This document shows positions 44,788 through 54,456 of a DNA stretch of 64,000 nucleotides, one piece after another; position 1 is the stretch's first letter, and each line of letters starts with the position of its first letter. This stretch comes from G963677085 sp963677085. Its GTDB lineage: Bacteria; Planctomycetota; Planctomycetia; Pirellulales; Thermoguttaceae. Both the position numbers and the translations under genes were made by a program. The stretch is from NCBI GenBank assembly GCA_963677085.2, contig CAXXFH010000003.1, forward strand, positions 62,001-126,000. Reading direction: 5' to 3'. Below the pieces are notes generated by a model. It saw only the letters and a list, made by a program, of their open reading frames with translations. It did no database searches and was not told where the DNA came from.

Positions 44788-47301
44788 TTACTGTGCCGGC
44801 TGAGCGACCGTGGTGTCAACGGGGCCAGCAATACCGTCTTCGTGCGGGGCGTCGACACGTTGGATTTCCCCGGCTCCTGCACCGCGGAACTCGTCGCATG
44901 ACGTGTCGGCCATTGCCTCGTTCCGCGTTTTTTGACCTTTTTGATGCAGAGCCACGGCACACAACAACACGAGCCCATAGCATCCGGCTGCAACGTAGAA
45001 GTTGGTCGATACGCCGAAGAAGATCGAAAAGAACACGGCCAAAGCCGAGGCCAACACGCCGAAGACGCCGTTGAGTGCCCAATACCAAGGAGTTTCCTCA
45101 TCGCGGATGGCACGCACCAGTCGCATGCCTGTGGGGAAGAATAAACCCATGATTATTCCCAGCGGGAAGATCACAGCAATCGACACGAGGATTTTGGTAA
45201 GCATGGCCGAAGTGATCATGTTGGCCAGCAACATGCTCAACACGACACGCACACTCAAAATTGCACCAACAGCCGCCAGCGGATAGAGGCTCACCCAGGG
45301 CGCCCGCGTCAGCGGCAACCGTTCGCTGAGAAGACTGCCAACCCCCGTGCTAAGAATCATCGTGAACAGCAGGATACCCAAGGCATAAACCGGATGGCTC
45401 AACAACACGGAAAGGCGCTGGACGAGGGCGATTTCCATGAGCATGAAACCAGCACCAATCAGGGCAAAGTAGGCGGCGCCCGCCCAAATCACTTTCCCGC
45501 CCGATTTCGGCCCGTCGTCCATGCGACGTGCCAGCAACAGGGGCACCAAAATCGTCGCGACGGCCAAGATCAGCAACGAAAAAATCAACGCCACAAGCGT
45601 CACCGTGGCGACGAGGTTGCCGCCGATCACCCCGGCGCCGAAACGGCCCAACGAGGAGAATCGATCAAACTTCAACATGTTGAAGAAATAGGGGTCTTCG
45701 TCGGTGGGAGGGTCGAAACGCAACGGCTTGTCGGCGGCAATGCGCGTCAGGTCGTCCACCGATCGCGCGGTGAGCAATTCCCGCAGCACCGCATGTTCGG
45801 GAACACGCCCCGGCATGATCGGCACGGAAAACTCCATTTCAGCACTAGCCGAGGTTAGCGTTGCGATTTCCTCGGGCTTCAGGGGGCTGCGAGAGAGCAC
45901 CAGGGTGGCCACTCGGCCGCAGGTAACCAACGCAATGTGCTGCGACGGATCTTCTGCACCTGTTCGGAGAACCGCGGCAATCGCGAGGCTCAACAACCGG
46001 CCCGTCTCGCCCAAGTTGTCGGGGCAATACCAACGCGAGACGGTGAAGACGCCGTCGTCGGTCAGGCGGTTCAGGAAGACGTCCCACGCCTCGACGGTGT
46101 AGAGCGAGTTTTCCGATAGCGAAAACGCGCCCGCTCCGGTGGCCGCAAACGTATCGATCAACGACATTTGAAGCAACGAATACTGCTGGGTGTCGCGCGA
46201 GAGGTAGCTGCGTGCCTCGTCGACAACCAGGGTAACGTCGTCGCGGTCTGCCAACCCGGCGAAGTCGCGGAATTCGTTCTCAAGGAGGTTGATGAAGATC
46301 GGGTTGACGTCGATGCCCGTGACGTGCTTATGCCCGAAGAGCAGCGCGGCCTGGAGATCGCGCCCGCCGCCGACACCAATTATGCACGCTCCGCCGCGGG
46401 GGCGAATGCTGTAGGCGATGTTGGTCACGTCGTAGCGGAGATGGTCGATGTCTTCGATCGAATGGAAGCGTCGCAGGAAGGTCCCGGCTCCACCGTCGAT
46501 CTGCATGGCATACTCGTAGACGGGCGCGGTGGGGGCTTTGGGGCTGGCCGCCCAATAGAACGGCGGCTCGTGGGCCAGCGGCGACACGCTGATCCGCGAA
46601 AACGAATTCCATTTATCCAGGAAATTGCGAGTCGAGGGATAAACGAGACCTTTGATTACCAGGGGGCGAATCATTCGTGGCGAGAGCGTGTTGCCCAGCG
46701 CCACGACCGCGAGCAATACCGTGGTCACAGCAACCCACCGCGTTTGGGCTGCGGAGGTTTGCTGCCAAGCAAAAACGAGGCCCGCCGCCGCCCCCAAGGC
46801 ACCACAAAGCAAGATCAAACTGGGGGCATCCATCACTTCCAGCCCCGCCAGCACAAAAAGGCACCCCAGGGATGCCCCGGCCAAATCGGCCGCGTAGAGC
46901 TTCCCGATGGGCTTGTCGCACTTGGTGAGAATCAGCGTGATGGCAATGCCGGCGAAGTAGTAAGGAAGCGCACATCCGGCCGTAACGATTAACATGGCAA
47001 TGATGCTCATGATTGTCGGCGCAATGCTCAGCGGGGTCAGGCACAAAACCACCAACGCCACTGGCACCACCAATGCAAACCGCTGGCATGCCGTGGCAAG
47101 CTCTTCGTTAAGCCGCTCTTTTGTGAACCGGCGCGGTTTCAAATAGATGGTGGTGGCCCCCGCGGTCATCCCCAGCATGGCGGTAGCGATCGCAAAAAAC
47201 GCCAGATGGTACCACGTAGTCACACTCAAGAGGCGGGTAAAAGTGATCTCCATTGCCAGCATGGCAAAGGCAATCAGAAGCGTGCCCAGGTAAACTTGCA
47301 T
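44788..47301 (-). CDS. Spermidine-synthase-like polytopic membrane protein
   Basis: ATG 47301 is preceded by GGAGGTG. 837 residues: about six membrane helices at the N terminus, a soluble Rossmann methyltransferase-like domain in the middle with the SAM-binding loop CIIGVGGGRDLQAALL and acidic partner TGIDVNP, then about eight C-terminal helices. This is the fused membrane/spermidine-synthase-like family common in planctomycetes and deltaproteobacteria. True spermidine synthesis is doubtful because the domain is membrane-embedded and no speD-like gene is close. The soluble tail after the last helix is acidic and polar. Substrate unknown. Confidence 0.88.
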   Translation of the reverse strand: MQVYLGTLLIAFAMLAMEITFTRLLSVTTWYHLAFFAIATAMLGMTAGATTIYLKPRRFTKERLNEELATACQRFALVVPVALVVLCLTPLSIAPTIMSIIAMLIVTAGCALPYYFAGIAITLILTKCDKPIGKLYAADLAGASLGCLFVLAGLEVMDAPSLILLCGALGAAAGLVFAWQQTSAAQTRWVAVTTVLLAVVALGNTLSPRMIRPLVIKGLVYPSTRNFLDKWNSFSRISVSPLAHEPPFYWAASPKAPTAPVYEYAMQIDGGAGTFLRRFHSIEDIDHLRYDVTNIAYSIRPRGGACIIGVGGGRDLQAALLFGHKHVTGIDVNPIFINLLENEFRDFAGLADRDDVTLVVDEARSYLSRDTQQYSLLQMSLIDTFAATGAGAFSLSENSLYTVEAWDVFLNRLTDDGVFTVSRWYCPDNLGETGRLLSLAIAAVLRTGAEDPSQHIALVTCGRVATLVLSRSPLKPEEIATLTSASAEMEFSVPIMPGRVPEHAVLRELLTARSVDDLTRIAADKPLRFDPPTDEDPYFFNMLKFDRFSSLGRFGAGVIGGNLVATVTLVALIFSLLILAVATILVPLLLARRMDDGPKSGGKVIWAGAAYFALIGAGFMLMEIALVQRLSVLLSHPVYALGILLFTMILSTGVGSLLSERLPLTRAPWVSLYPLAAVGAILSVRVVLSMLLANMITSAMLTKILVSIAVIFPLGIIMGLFFPTGMRLVRAIRDEETPWYWALNGVFGVLASALAVFFSIFFGVSTNFYVAAGCYGLVLLCAVALHQKGQKTRNEAMADTSCDEFRGAGAGEIQRVDAPHEDGIAGPVDTTVAQPAQ

Positions 47302-47820
47302 CCATGCACCTCCACCAAAAACGGGAAAACAGACCCTACCACCGAAGTAATTCAGTTGCGACGCTGCATACGGTCGAACGCGGCACCCCGACAGCGCGGC
47401 GGCATTGTAACTTCAAGCGGTAAAAGGAGAAAGGGCAACTTTGCCTTTCCCGATCTCGCTTCGCCCCGGCCGGCGTCAATAAACACAAGTCCCATGGTAT
47501 TAGCCACTTACGACTGCCCCGTCGGCGGGCGTCGCATCAGAAGACACGACGCTCGCCAAACTCGCTATTCGGCGTTCCCGTTGAGGCATTCATACAACGC
47601 AAGCAATGTGACGCTAGCAACATCCGCGACCACGTTCCACATCGCCTCCCGAAACCGCAAATGCTTTACGACCGCCACGGTTGATATCCCTTTGTTAGCG
47701 TACCGTTCATTGGCTGGTTTAATCTGTGGAAAACTCGGCCCGACGCCGATCATCCTTCCAGAGTACTTACAACCGCACCTATCGGGGTTACCCGTGTGGT
47801 ATGTCAGGGGCAGGCATATC
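47302..47820. other. Divergent intergenic region
   Basis: 519 bases between the spermidine-synthase-like gene and the pseudo-receiver gene. The latter frame is open across all of it, but no sequence before ~47797 looks like protein. A stretch with gtaaaaggag at 47420-47429 resembles a ribosome site with no matching start. Confidence 0.4.
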
Positions 47821-48585
47821 GTGCAGTACAAAGACCATTGTGGGCAGATTCTCGTTGCCGATCTCCACGAGGGGTTCGTCGCACGAGTTGAACGATTGTG
47901 CGACTCGGAGGGCTGGCTATTCGCCTGCGCAACCAGTAGCAACAAGGTCTGCGCTGAGTTGGCGAGTCAACCGTGTTCGGTACTGGTTGCCAGCCCGGAG
48001 TTCGACGAACGCCGGGACCTTGGGATCGTTCGCCAGGCACGCGAAATCATTCCCAACCTCCCCGTGATTGTTGTCACCGACTTTCCTACGACCGAAACAG
48101 CAACGTTGGCGGTAGACCTGCGAGCAACGGCCTACCTCGCGAAGTCGGTCGACGACGCAACCTTTGTGACCCGCGTCAGGGAAGCGATGCGTCAATCCGA
48201 AAGCCAACGCATGCTGGCTACTATTCGCCAGCGGTTGGAACACTGTGCCCACGACTTGAAAAACCCGAGCCTATTCGCAAGCAGGCCAGACGCCCGACAG
48301 AACGGTGGCACACCGTTGTCGACCTTTACGATTCGTACGCTGGCACTTTGCCTGTCGGAAATGCTGAAGCTGGAATCGGTAGCGGGATCCGAACAAGTGT
48401 GGCTTCATTTGTGCGACCTGCTCGAATGTCCACGCAAACCGCTCGTTCAAGCGGCCCTGCGAGAAACCATTGAGGTACTCGAAGAGACAAAAACGAAATT
48501 CAAGTCGAAACAGCTCATGACACTGCGAACAAAGTTGGAAGGATTTTTAGCGAAACCGAGCGATTCGATGGCACGTACGTACTAA
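47821..48585 (+). CDS. Receiver-like protein lacking the phospho-accepting Asp
   Basis: GTG 47821 is chosen because AGGGGCAGG lies just upstream and the receiver fold begins a few residues later; other in-frame starts lie further left. 254 residues. The first ~130 resemble a response-regulator receiver: LVADLHEG (acidic pocket), PVIVVTDF (conserved Thr) and AYLAKSVD (conserved Lys). At the phosphorylation site, where VxxxDxxMP is expected, it reads VLVASPEFD, so the Asp is replaced. The C-terminal ~110 residues are helical and unassigned. Probably a pseudo-receiver used for protein contacts rather than phosphorelay. Confidence 0.7.
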   Translation: MQYKDHCGQILVADLHEGFVARVERLCDSEGWLFACATSSNKVCAELASQPCSVLVASPEFDERRDLGIVRQAREIIPNLPVIVVTDFPTTETATLAVDLRATAYLAKSVDDATFVTRVREAMRQSESQRMLATIRQRLEHCAHDLKNPSLFASRPDARQNGGTPLSTFTIRTLALCLSEMLKLESVAGSEQVWLHLCDLLECPRKPLVQAALRETIEVLEETKTKFKSKQLMTLRTKLEGFLAKPSDSMARTY

Positions 48586-48809
48586 ACCGCGTGCTATGAA
48601 TCTCTAGGATTGAGGTAATTTCCTCAAAGCCAGCGACCAACGGGAGCGATTTCTTGCCTGGGTGCGGTAGCACCAATTGGTTGCGGCCCTGCCGCGTTAT
48701 GGTATTTACAGACCGCAGACCCTGGGGCTACTGACCGTCGGTACGAACGACGGTTAATCCGGGGTTTGGCGGGCAGCCGAAGCTGGCGGGACATTGGGCC
48801 CGTTACCTG

Positions 48810-48877
48810 AAGGCACAATAGGCGTATCCTCCCCTGCATGATTCATCATGGGGAGCTATGCCTATTGTGCCTTTTTT
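48810..48877 (+). terminator. Two-tier stem-loop followed by T6 (terminator or small palindromic repeat)
   Basis: aaggcacaataggc (48810-48823) pairs perfectly with 48860-48873. Inside, ctcccc (48829-48834) pairs with ggggag (48850-48855) below a gcatgattcatcat top. Six T follow the right arm. It would terminate plus-strand transcription from the pseudo-receiver gene, 225 bases upstream. The unusual length of the palindrome also suggests a mobile hairpin. Confidence 0.7.
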
Positions 48878-48976
48878 ATTTGGAAACGAATGTCGCAGAC
48901 GCTTTTTGCCAGAGAAACCGAGAAGTCCCGCAACAAAACAACAATCCACCGACACCAATACTCGCGGACGCTCCCT

Positions 48977-49030
48977 GTGGAGACTGCTGCGGCCTCCGAA
49001 ACGCAACGCGGAGCCGCAGCAAGTCTCCGC
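48977..49030. other. Long imperfect hairpin
   Basis: gtggagactgctgcggcctccg (split here: gtggagact, gctgcggc, ctccg; 48977-48998) pairs with 49009-49030 over about 20 bases with two small bulges. No U-run on either side. Located 130 bases downstream of the SHD1 lipoprotein gene on its strand. Confidence 0.55.
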
Positions 49031-49159
49031 GTTAACAGGTGGTAGGCTACCAGACAGAAATTGAGAGTGTTCCCCACTTCTGCGAATGACAATAACGCGG
49101 CCACGCGATTTCGAGACTGTGTCTACGTCTAACCACTAACGGCCTTCACAACGCCACTG

Positions 49160-50884
49160 CTATTTCTTCTCTTTGGCCTCTTCGCTACGACGGATATTTT
49201 CTTCCATCTCCTCAATTGAGACCTTCGTGTCGAGCGAGTGGCGGCGCACTTTGTCGCTCGCACCACCGGAAGCCGGAATGATCATCTTGACGACAACATC
49301 GTCAAACTCGACGACCCCCGCACCAAGGTAAGCATAGAGCATGACGCGGCCGAAACGCGGTGTGTACTTGGTATGCTTGGGGGTGAAATCCTCGGTCTGG
49401 GTGTTCCACTGGTTTGCCGGGCCTTTAAGGTTCTGCTGACTCCGGTACACTTCCCGCATTTGCCCAATCTCGGGAATGTACTTGTTCGAGCCGCCGGGAA
49501 CGTACGTCGGCGGTTTGCCTTCGCGATAGGTAGTGTCTACGGTGTCACAGCATTTGATGAAGACCTTCACATTGGGGCCGTTGCTTCGATAGCGACACTG
49601 GAAGCGGTACGTGGCATTCTCTTCGACCGGGAAGAACTTGCTGTAATACATGACACCTTCGGAGTCGCCCACAGAAGCCGGGAATGTGAAGCGGATCACA
49701 TGGTTTTTCGGGTTTCCGGCCTCAGGTATCCATTTGACCAGATTTCCCAGCGGCTCTCGCTGCTGTCCACCACGGTCGTCCCAACCCTTGGGAGCTCCGC
49801 GTACACCTTCCTCGAAATCGCCCACAATCAGGTTGGGATTCTCCTGCCAATTTTTCTCGACCAGCGGATCCGGTGCCCGGGGTTTCCCCGGCTCGCGGCC
49901 GTAGAGCTTGTCGAGCATATTCTTCACGTAAAGGTGGGGAATCTCGCTGACGGAATTCGTTCGTGCGCTGGCCTCGTAGATCACCTTTGGTTTTGGCGAT
50001 TCTGAGAAATCGACACACTTGACTACCACGTCGTAAATCTCCCACTCGTGCCCCGGCACGCGTTCTACGCTTCCCCAGATCGCAATCTGCCCACCGAAGT
50101 TGTCCTGAACGATCTTCTTCATTTCCTCCAGGCTAGTCTGGGGCGTCGGTTGGACGTTGTTCGCCGCGCAGGTGTCGCGCACGTCGAGCATCGTTTCGGG
50201 AACGATGAATTCACCTTCTCGTTGGAGTTTCTTCCAGATCATGTCCCCGACCATTTGCCCGTAGCGCCCTTCGTCGAATTTCGACTCGAAGTCGAAGGGA
50301 ATCACCACTTTGCGGCCTCCTTGGTAGGAACTACCGCCAAACGCTTCAGCCTTGGAACGCATTCCCGGAACTGCCCCGGTGAATTTTTCTTCGGTATTCT
50401 CGGATTCGGCCGGCGGCGCGGTATCCTCGGCAGCCTGTTCCGGATCGTTGCTGGTCAGATCACCCACCTGCTGCTTGACATACGCCTGATCCGCCTCGCA
50501 AAGCTGATCCAACGGAAGCATCCCGCCGGTCCCGTCAGGCTTCTGCAGGCAGACTTGGTTTTCCATCAGGTCGACAAACTCGCCCACGGCCAACACTTGA
50601 CCATTGGCATCCTTCCACTGACGACCCAGGGTGGCGGCCGTTGCGGTGGCCTCGACTGGCTTCTCCTTAGGCGACGCGGAACTGTCGGACGCCGGTGACT
50701 TGGCCGGCGCTTTCGCGCTATCCGACACGGTTGGTCGCGAGACGGGATCTGGCACGGCCTCCAGATCCTCTTCCACGAAGGGTTTGTTTTCGCGCGTTAC
50801 CGACGACGAATCGTCGCTCCCGCAACCAACCCACACGACCAAACCGACGACAAAGAACAACGTAGAAACCAAACGGGTAGTCAT
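49160..50884 (-). CDS. Lipoprotein with SHD1 domain and beta-sandwich C terminus
   Basis: ATG 50884 follows GAGGATCC. 574 residues; lipobox WVGC puts the lipidated Cys at residue 21. A Ser/Ala/Pro/Glu linker (~30-85) leads to an SHD1 domain (~86-140; GRQWKDANGQVLAVGEF, QVCLQKPDGTGGMLPLDQL), a protein-interaction fold frequent in planctomycete secreted proteins. The middle (~190-340) is unassigned, with VVIPFDFESKFDEGRYGQM. The C-terminal ~200 residues look like a carbohydrate-binding-type beta sandwich (LIVGDFEEGVRGAPKGWD, ATYRFQCRYRSNGPNVKVF). The end is a charged helix. It lies downstream of the envelope cluster but separated by 137 bases. Confidence 0.82.
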   Translation of the reverse strand: MTTRLVSTLFFVVGLVVWVGCGSDDSSSVTRENKPFVEEDLEAVPDPVSRPTVSDSAKAPAKSPASDSSASPKEKPVEATATAATLGRQWKDANGQVLAVGEFVDLMENQVCLQKPDGTGGMLPLDQLCEADQAYVKQQVGDLTSNDPEQAAEDTAPPAESENTEEKFTGAVPGMRSKAEAFGGSSYQGGRKVVIPFDFESKFDEGRYGQMVGDMIWKKLQREGEFIVPETMLDVRDTCAANNVQPTPQTSLEEMKKIVQDNFGGQIAIWGSVERVPGHEWEIYDVVVKCVDFSESPKPKVIYEASARTNSVSEIPHLYVKNMLDKLYGREPGKPRAPDPLVEKNWQENPNLIVGDFEEGVRGAPKGWDDRGGQQREPLGNLVKWIPEAGNPKNHVIRFTFPASVGDSEGVMYYSKFFPVEENATYRFQCRYRSNGPNVKVFIKCCDTVDTTYREGKPPTYVPGGSNKYIPEIGQMREVYRSQQNLKGPANQWNTQTEDFTPKHTKYTPRFGRVMLYAYLGAGVVEFDDVVVKMIIPASGGASDKVRRHSLDTKVSIEEMEENIRRSEEAKEKK

Positions 50885-51021
50885 CGAATAGGATCCTCAG
50901 AACATCGGCCACGAAGGCCGGAAGCGAAACGAGCAGGGAAGCTCGGTATGGATAATGGCAACGGATGAGCGACGGCAATCTGGCGTTGCCGGAACTTGCG
51001 GTTTTCTAGCTGGTCGACCAA

Positions 51022-54000
51022 CTACTCGGCCGCACCGCCGCCGGCCGACAGTCGTTCGAAGTATTTGCGGTTGAGTTCCTCCCAACCGGCGGGCGAGGGA
51101 TCTTGCATGCTGCCGAGTAGCTCTTTTTGGATTTCGCCGGGCAAGTTGGCGGTGGCGTCCTGCCCCACTTCGAATTCGCCCTCGAGATACTGCTTGACGT
51201 TGCTGAGCCCATCGGCCAACACCTTGCGCTGCCGCATGGCATTTTCATAACGTCCCGACTTCAGATCGCGTTCAATCTGAGTCATGAGCTCAATCATCTT
51301 TTCCAAGTCGGTATGGTGATAGTTCATCACCTGAAACTGAGCATCGACCCCTTCGGCCTTATTGCGAAGCGCGGCCTGTTTGCCGGCCAACCGCTGCAAA
51401 TCGCGTTTTCCCTTGTTTTGCGGAGCGGGACCTTCGAGACCCTCACCGCCTTGGCCGCTTTCCTTTCCGCCGCCTGTCGCACCGCCTTGGCCGTCTTTGC
51501 TGTGGTCCTTGATCTGGCCCTTCATATAGGGATCGGGAGTAAGCCGGCTAGGCGTCTTGCGTCCGCCTTTACCAACGGCCTCGTCACCGACGAACTCACC
51601 ACTCGATTTACCCGAGCGTCCTTCTCCCGATCGCCCACCCATCTCGCTGGTGTTGGGTAATGTGTTCCCTGTCACTCCCTTGGCACTCATGTTCGAGATC
51701 GGACCGTCGGTCGCATCCCAGCCGGCTCCCTTATCGAGTGAGTCGGCGGCACTGCTGGAAACGTCTTCCATTTCGTCGAATAAGTCTTCTTCCTCTTCCA
51801 GAAGTTCGCCGATCAGGTCCTCCAACTCCCCAGGCAATTCCGTCATGGGAGCTTCTTTCAGTTCGTCGGTGAGGTATTCTTCCTGGCTCCAACGTTTCCG
51901 ATCGGGTTCGTCGGGCAGCCACTTTTCGATGTTGGTTTTGATCTCCTCGGCCATCTCCGCCCCTAACTGCTCCAAGGGCACCGCGATATCGGCCGTCTTC
52001 TTCAGCAAAGCGTCTTCGGCCATTTTCAGTTCAGTCTGAATCTCCACCAACTCCTTTAACATCGACGAGTTGGCAAAGTCTTGGTCGGGCAGTTTGCTCA
52101 GATCCGAATGGAGATCCTTCATCATCTTCGACCAATCATCCTGATTGGCGGCCATTTCTTTGAGCAACTCTTCATCTTCCTCGGTGAAGTCCTCGACAGG
52201 CTTCTTCGCCAGGTTCTCCGATGCTTCGATGACTTTCTTCTGCTCGGCGAGGAACTCATCGATCTTCTTGCGTGCTTCCTCGAGTTTCGATTTCACGTCG
52301 TCGGGCATATCGCCGTTGGAACGTTTCTTCGCTTCGCTGAGCGCTTCGCTTTGAGCTTGGCGGGCCACGTCGAGCAACTTCCGTAACGTGTCGACAACAC
52401 GGTCTTGCGTCTCGCCCAGGTCGGCTACCGGCTTCTCGAATGCGTCGGCCGCTTGCAGCTTCAGCAAGTCGTCGCACTGCTGGACCGCGCGAAGCATGTC
52501 ACCAAAGGCCAGCTTATTGAGAATACGTTTGATAATCACGCGTTCCGATTGTTCGGTCTTCCCAATGCCCTGCACCAGTTCGATCGTGGCCTTCTGAATG
52601 TCGATCTGTTGTTCGCGTACATTGGTCGCCAGGCTAGCGCGATCAGCTACCTGGGACGCCTTGGCAATACATGCCGTGCGCACTCTTGCGCGAATCTGTT
52701 TCTCGAGGACTTTCCAGATCGCCGCTCTAAGGCTGTCGAGTTGTTCAAGGGCTGCCGATGTCTTGGCTTCTTCGGCTACGACACGAATACTGTGCCACCC
52801 GGTGGCGGCTTTTCCTTTTTTCTGAACCTCCGGCGGAAGCCCCCAGCCGGGCATCGCGCGTTGATCCCATGCCACGGCCCGAACGAGTACCGTCTGCCCC
52901 GGCTCGACAATGTCCTTGCTCAGTTCCAGAACATGCTGGCGCGTAATGGCCGTACCCGACTCCAGCTTGGCCCATCGCTTTACGATCTTGGCCGGCGCGC
53001 GATCTTCTCTCGCTGCGGCTCGGCTTTCAGCCGCTTCGCCCTCGGCCGTTTCCTCCTCGGGCGCTGCATCTTTGACCTTAAGCTCCAGAAGAAGCTGGGC
53101 CACACCGTGGTCGTCGCCGGCACGAATCACCACGGGTACCTCACCGCCGGGGGCATTGGAACTCTGCCGCGGTGGCTTCAGCAATTGCACCGTCGGCGAA
53201 CCGTCCTGAATCACTCGAATTCGATTTACGCGAGGATTCGGATCGGTATGGCCCGCACTGTTCGTCAGATGCACCGTGAAACTGCCGTCTTCCAGCAGCG
53301 GAAACCGCTTGCTGACGAGCATCATGCCGTTTTGCCCCACATCGAGAGGAACCTTCACGCTTCCGATCTGCAGGTGCCCGCTAGCCACCGACACAGATGG
53401 CTGGATACGCAACTGCGCCTCCGAAAACTGCAACGCTTGCAGATCGGCCGTTTTTTGCATGAAGGTCTCGCTCTTGCCACCCAAGTAGGTGGGCGCATAG
53501 ATCGTGACCTCTACCTCGGCAATAGTAGGTTTTTCACGTAGCCCGACGGTGAATACCCGCGACTGCGAATCGCCAATTTCCAGGCGATACTGCAAAGGTT
53601 TCAGCACGGATGGAAGCGTCAGGCTGTAACGCTGGCGTTTCTCATCGGCCGTCATTGGCAAGGCCGACTCTTCCTCGTCCTTAGGCATGACGAAGAGGGT
53701 GGCCTTCTGCGGGATCGCTTCCGGGTTTTCGATCACCCCGGCAATTTCCAGGCTGCAGCCGACGAGCACCTCGGTATCGCCCGGCGTAACCGCAATATCG
53801 CCCGTAGAACCCACCGAGGGAACGAATTCCCAAGGCGTCATCAAACGGCTCGCGGCCGAACCCCAGTTGGGTATGAAAAGGTGGCACAGAATGGCAATCG
53901 CCAGCAAGGTGCCCAGCAGCCCGACCGACTCGCCAAAGTCGCGCGGGGTTTGCATGGCGTAGCGAAACCGCCGCCAGCGGGTTTCGTGGTCGGCTGCCCC

Positions 54001-54414
54001 TTCAAAACGTCGGCTGCCGATTCGAGCGGTGGCCTCGTTGACGGCGGCCATTCGGAAAGCACGGTTTTCCATGTCTACCGGTTGAATGAGCTGCAACAAG
54101 TTAATCAAGTTGCTACCCAGTTCCGGCATTTCAGCCTCAACGCGCCGCGCGGTCCCTTCTAGGGTGCGCTGGCTGCGGATCAAACGCCGGCAAACGACCA
54201 CGATCAGTGCGATCGTTGCCGACGTCCAAACCACAAACATCAGGACTAGCCACACCTGCGAAAACTTCAGCAGGGCATCGGTCAGCATGAACACCAACAA
54301 CAGGCCCAACGAGGCGCAACCTGTCAGCACGCAACTGGTCATCAAGCTGAACAACCACCATCGTTGACGTGCAGCGTCAAGCCGCTCGATAACCGCATCT
54401 GCAGCGGGAGACAT
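51022..54414 (-). CDS. Large DUF4175-like membrane protein
   Basis: 1,130 residues from ATG 54414 with AAAGGGC upstream. Three N-terminal membrane helices (~22-45, 53-75 and 168-190), then extracytoplasmic beta-rich domains (~200-520), a very long acidic/Lys-rich coiled coil (~560-900; LEEARKKIDEFLAEQKKVI, LLEEEEDLFDEME), and a Gly/Ser/Lys-rich region with GQGGATGGGKESGQGGEG. The C terminus is a short helix with repeated Arg/Glu. It resembles the DUF4175 proteins that accompany DUF4159, VWA and BatA genes. 42 bases downstream of the DUF4159 gene, so co-transcribed. Function unknown; envelope complex partner suspected. Confidence 0.82.
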   Translation of the reverse strand: MSPAADAVIERLDAARQRWWLFSLMTSCVLTGCASLGLLLVFMLTDALLKFSQVWLVLMFVVWTSATIALIVVVCRRLIRSQRTLEGTARRVEAEMPELGSNLINLLQLIQPVDMENRAFRMAAVNEATARIGSRRFEGAADHETRWRRFRYAMQTPRDFGESVGLLGTLLAIAILCHLFIPNWGSAASRLMTPWEFVPSVGSTGDIAVTPGDTEVLVGCSLEIAGVIENPEAIPQKATLFVMPKDEEESALPMTADEKRQRYSLTLPSVLKPLQYRLEIGDSQSRVFTVGLREKPTIAEVEVTIYAPTYLGGKSETFMQKTADLQALQFSEAQLRIQPSVSVASGHLQIGSVKVPLDVGQNGMMLVSKRFPLLEDGSFTVHLTNSAGHTDPNPRVNRIRVIQDGSPTVQLLKPPRQSSNAPGGEVPVVIRAGDDHGVAQLLLELKVKDAAPEEETAEGEAAESRAAAREDRAPAKIVKRWAKLESGTAITRQHVLELSKDIVEPGQTVLVRAVAWDQRAMPGWGLPPEVQKKGKAATGWHSIRVVAEEAKTSAALEQLDSLRAAIWKVLEKQIRARVRTACIAKASQVADRASLATNVREQQIDIQKATIELVQGIGKTEQSERVIIKRILNKLAFGDMLRAVQQCDDLLKLQAADAFEKPVADLGETQDRVVDTLRKLLDVARQAQSEALSEAKKRSNGDMPDDVKSKLEEARKKIDEFLAEQKKVIEASENLAKKPVEDFTEEDEELLKEMAANQDDWSKMMKDLHSDLSKLPDQDFANSSMLKELVEIQTELKMAEDALLKKTADIAVPLEQLGAEMAEEIKTNIEKWLPDEPDRKRWSQEEYLTDELKEAPMTELPGELEDLIGELLEEEEDLFDEMEDVSSSAADSLDKGAGWDATDGPISNMSAKGVTGNTLPNTSEMGGRSGEGRSGKSSGEFVGDEAVGKGGRKTPSRLTPDPYMKGQIKDHSKDGQGGATGGGKESGQGGEGLEGPAPQNKGKRDLQRLAGKQAALRNKAEGVDAQFQVMNYHHTDLEKMIELMTQIERDLKSGRYENAMRQRKVLADGLSNVKQYLEGEFEVGQDATANLPGEIQKELLGSMQDPSPAGWEELNRKYFERLSAGGGAAE

Positions 54415-54456
54415 CGGCGTAGCCCTTTCTATTCCTACAGTGCGTCAAGCGAGGAG

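Larger units (their letters stand above)
48586..49159. other. Convergent intergenic region with two long hairpins
   Basis: 574 bases between convergent genes. No gene is supported; two strong stem-loops (48810-48877 and 48977-49030) are listed separately. Confidence 0.6.
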
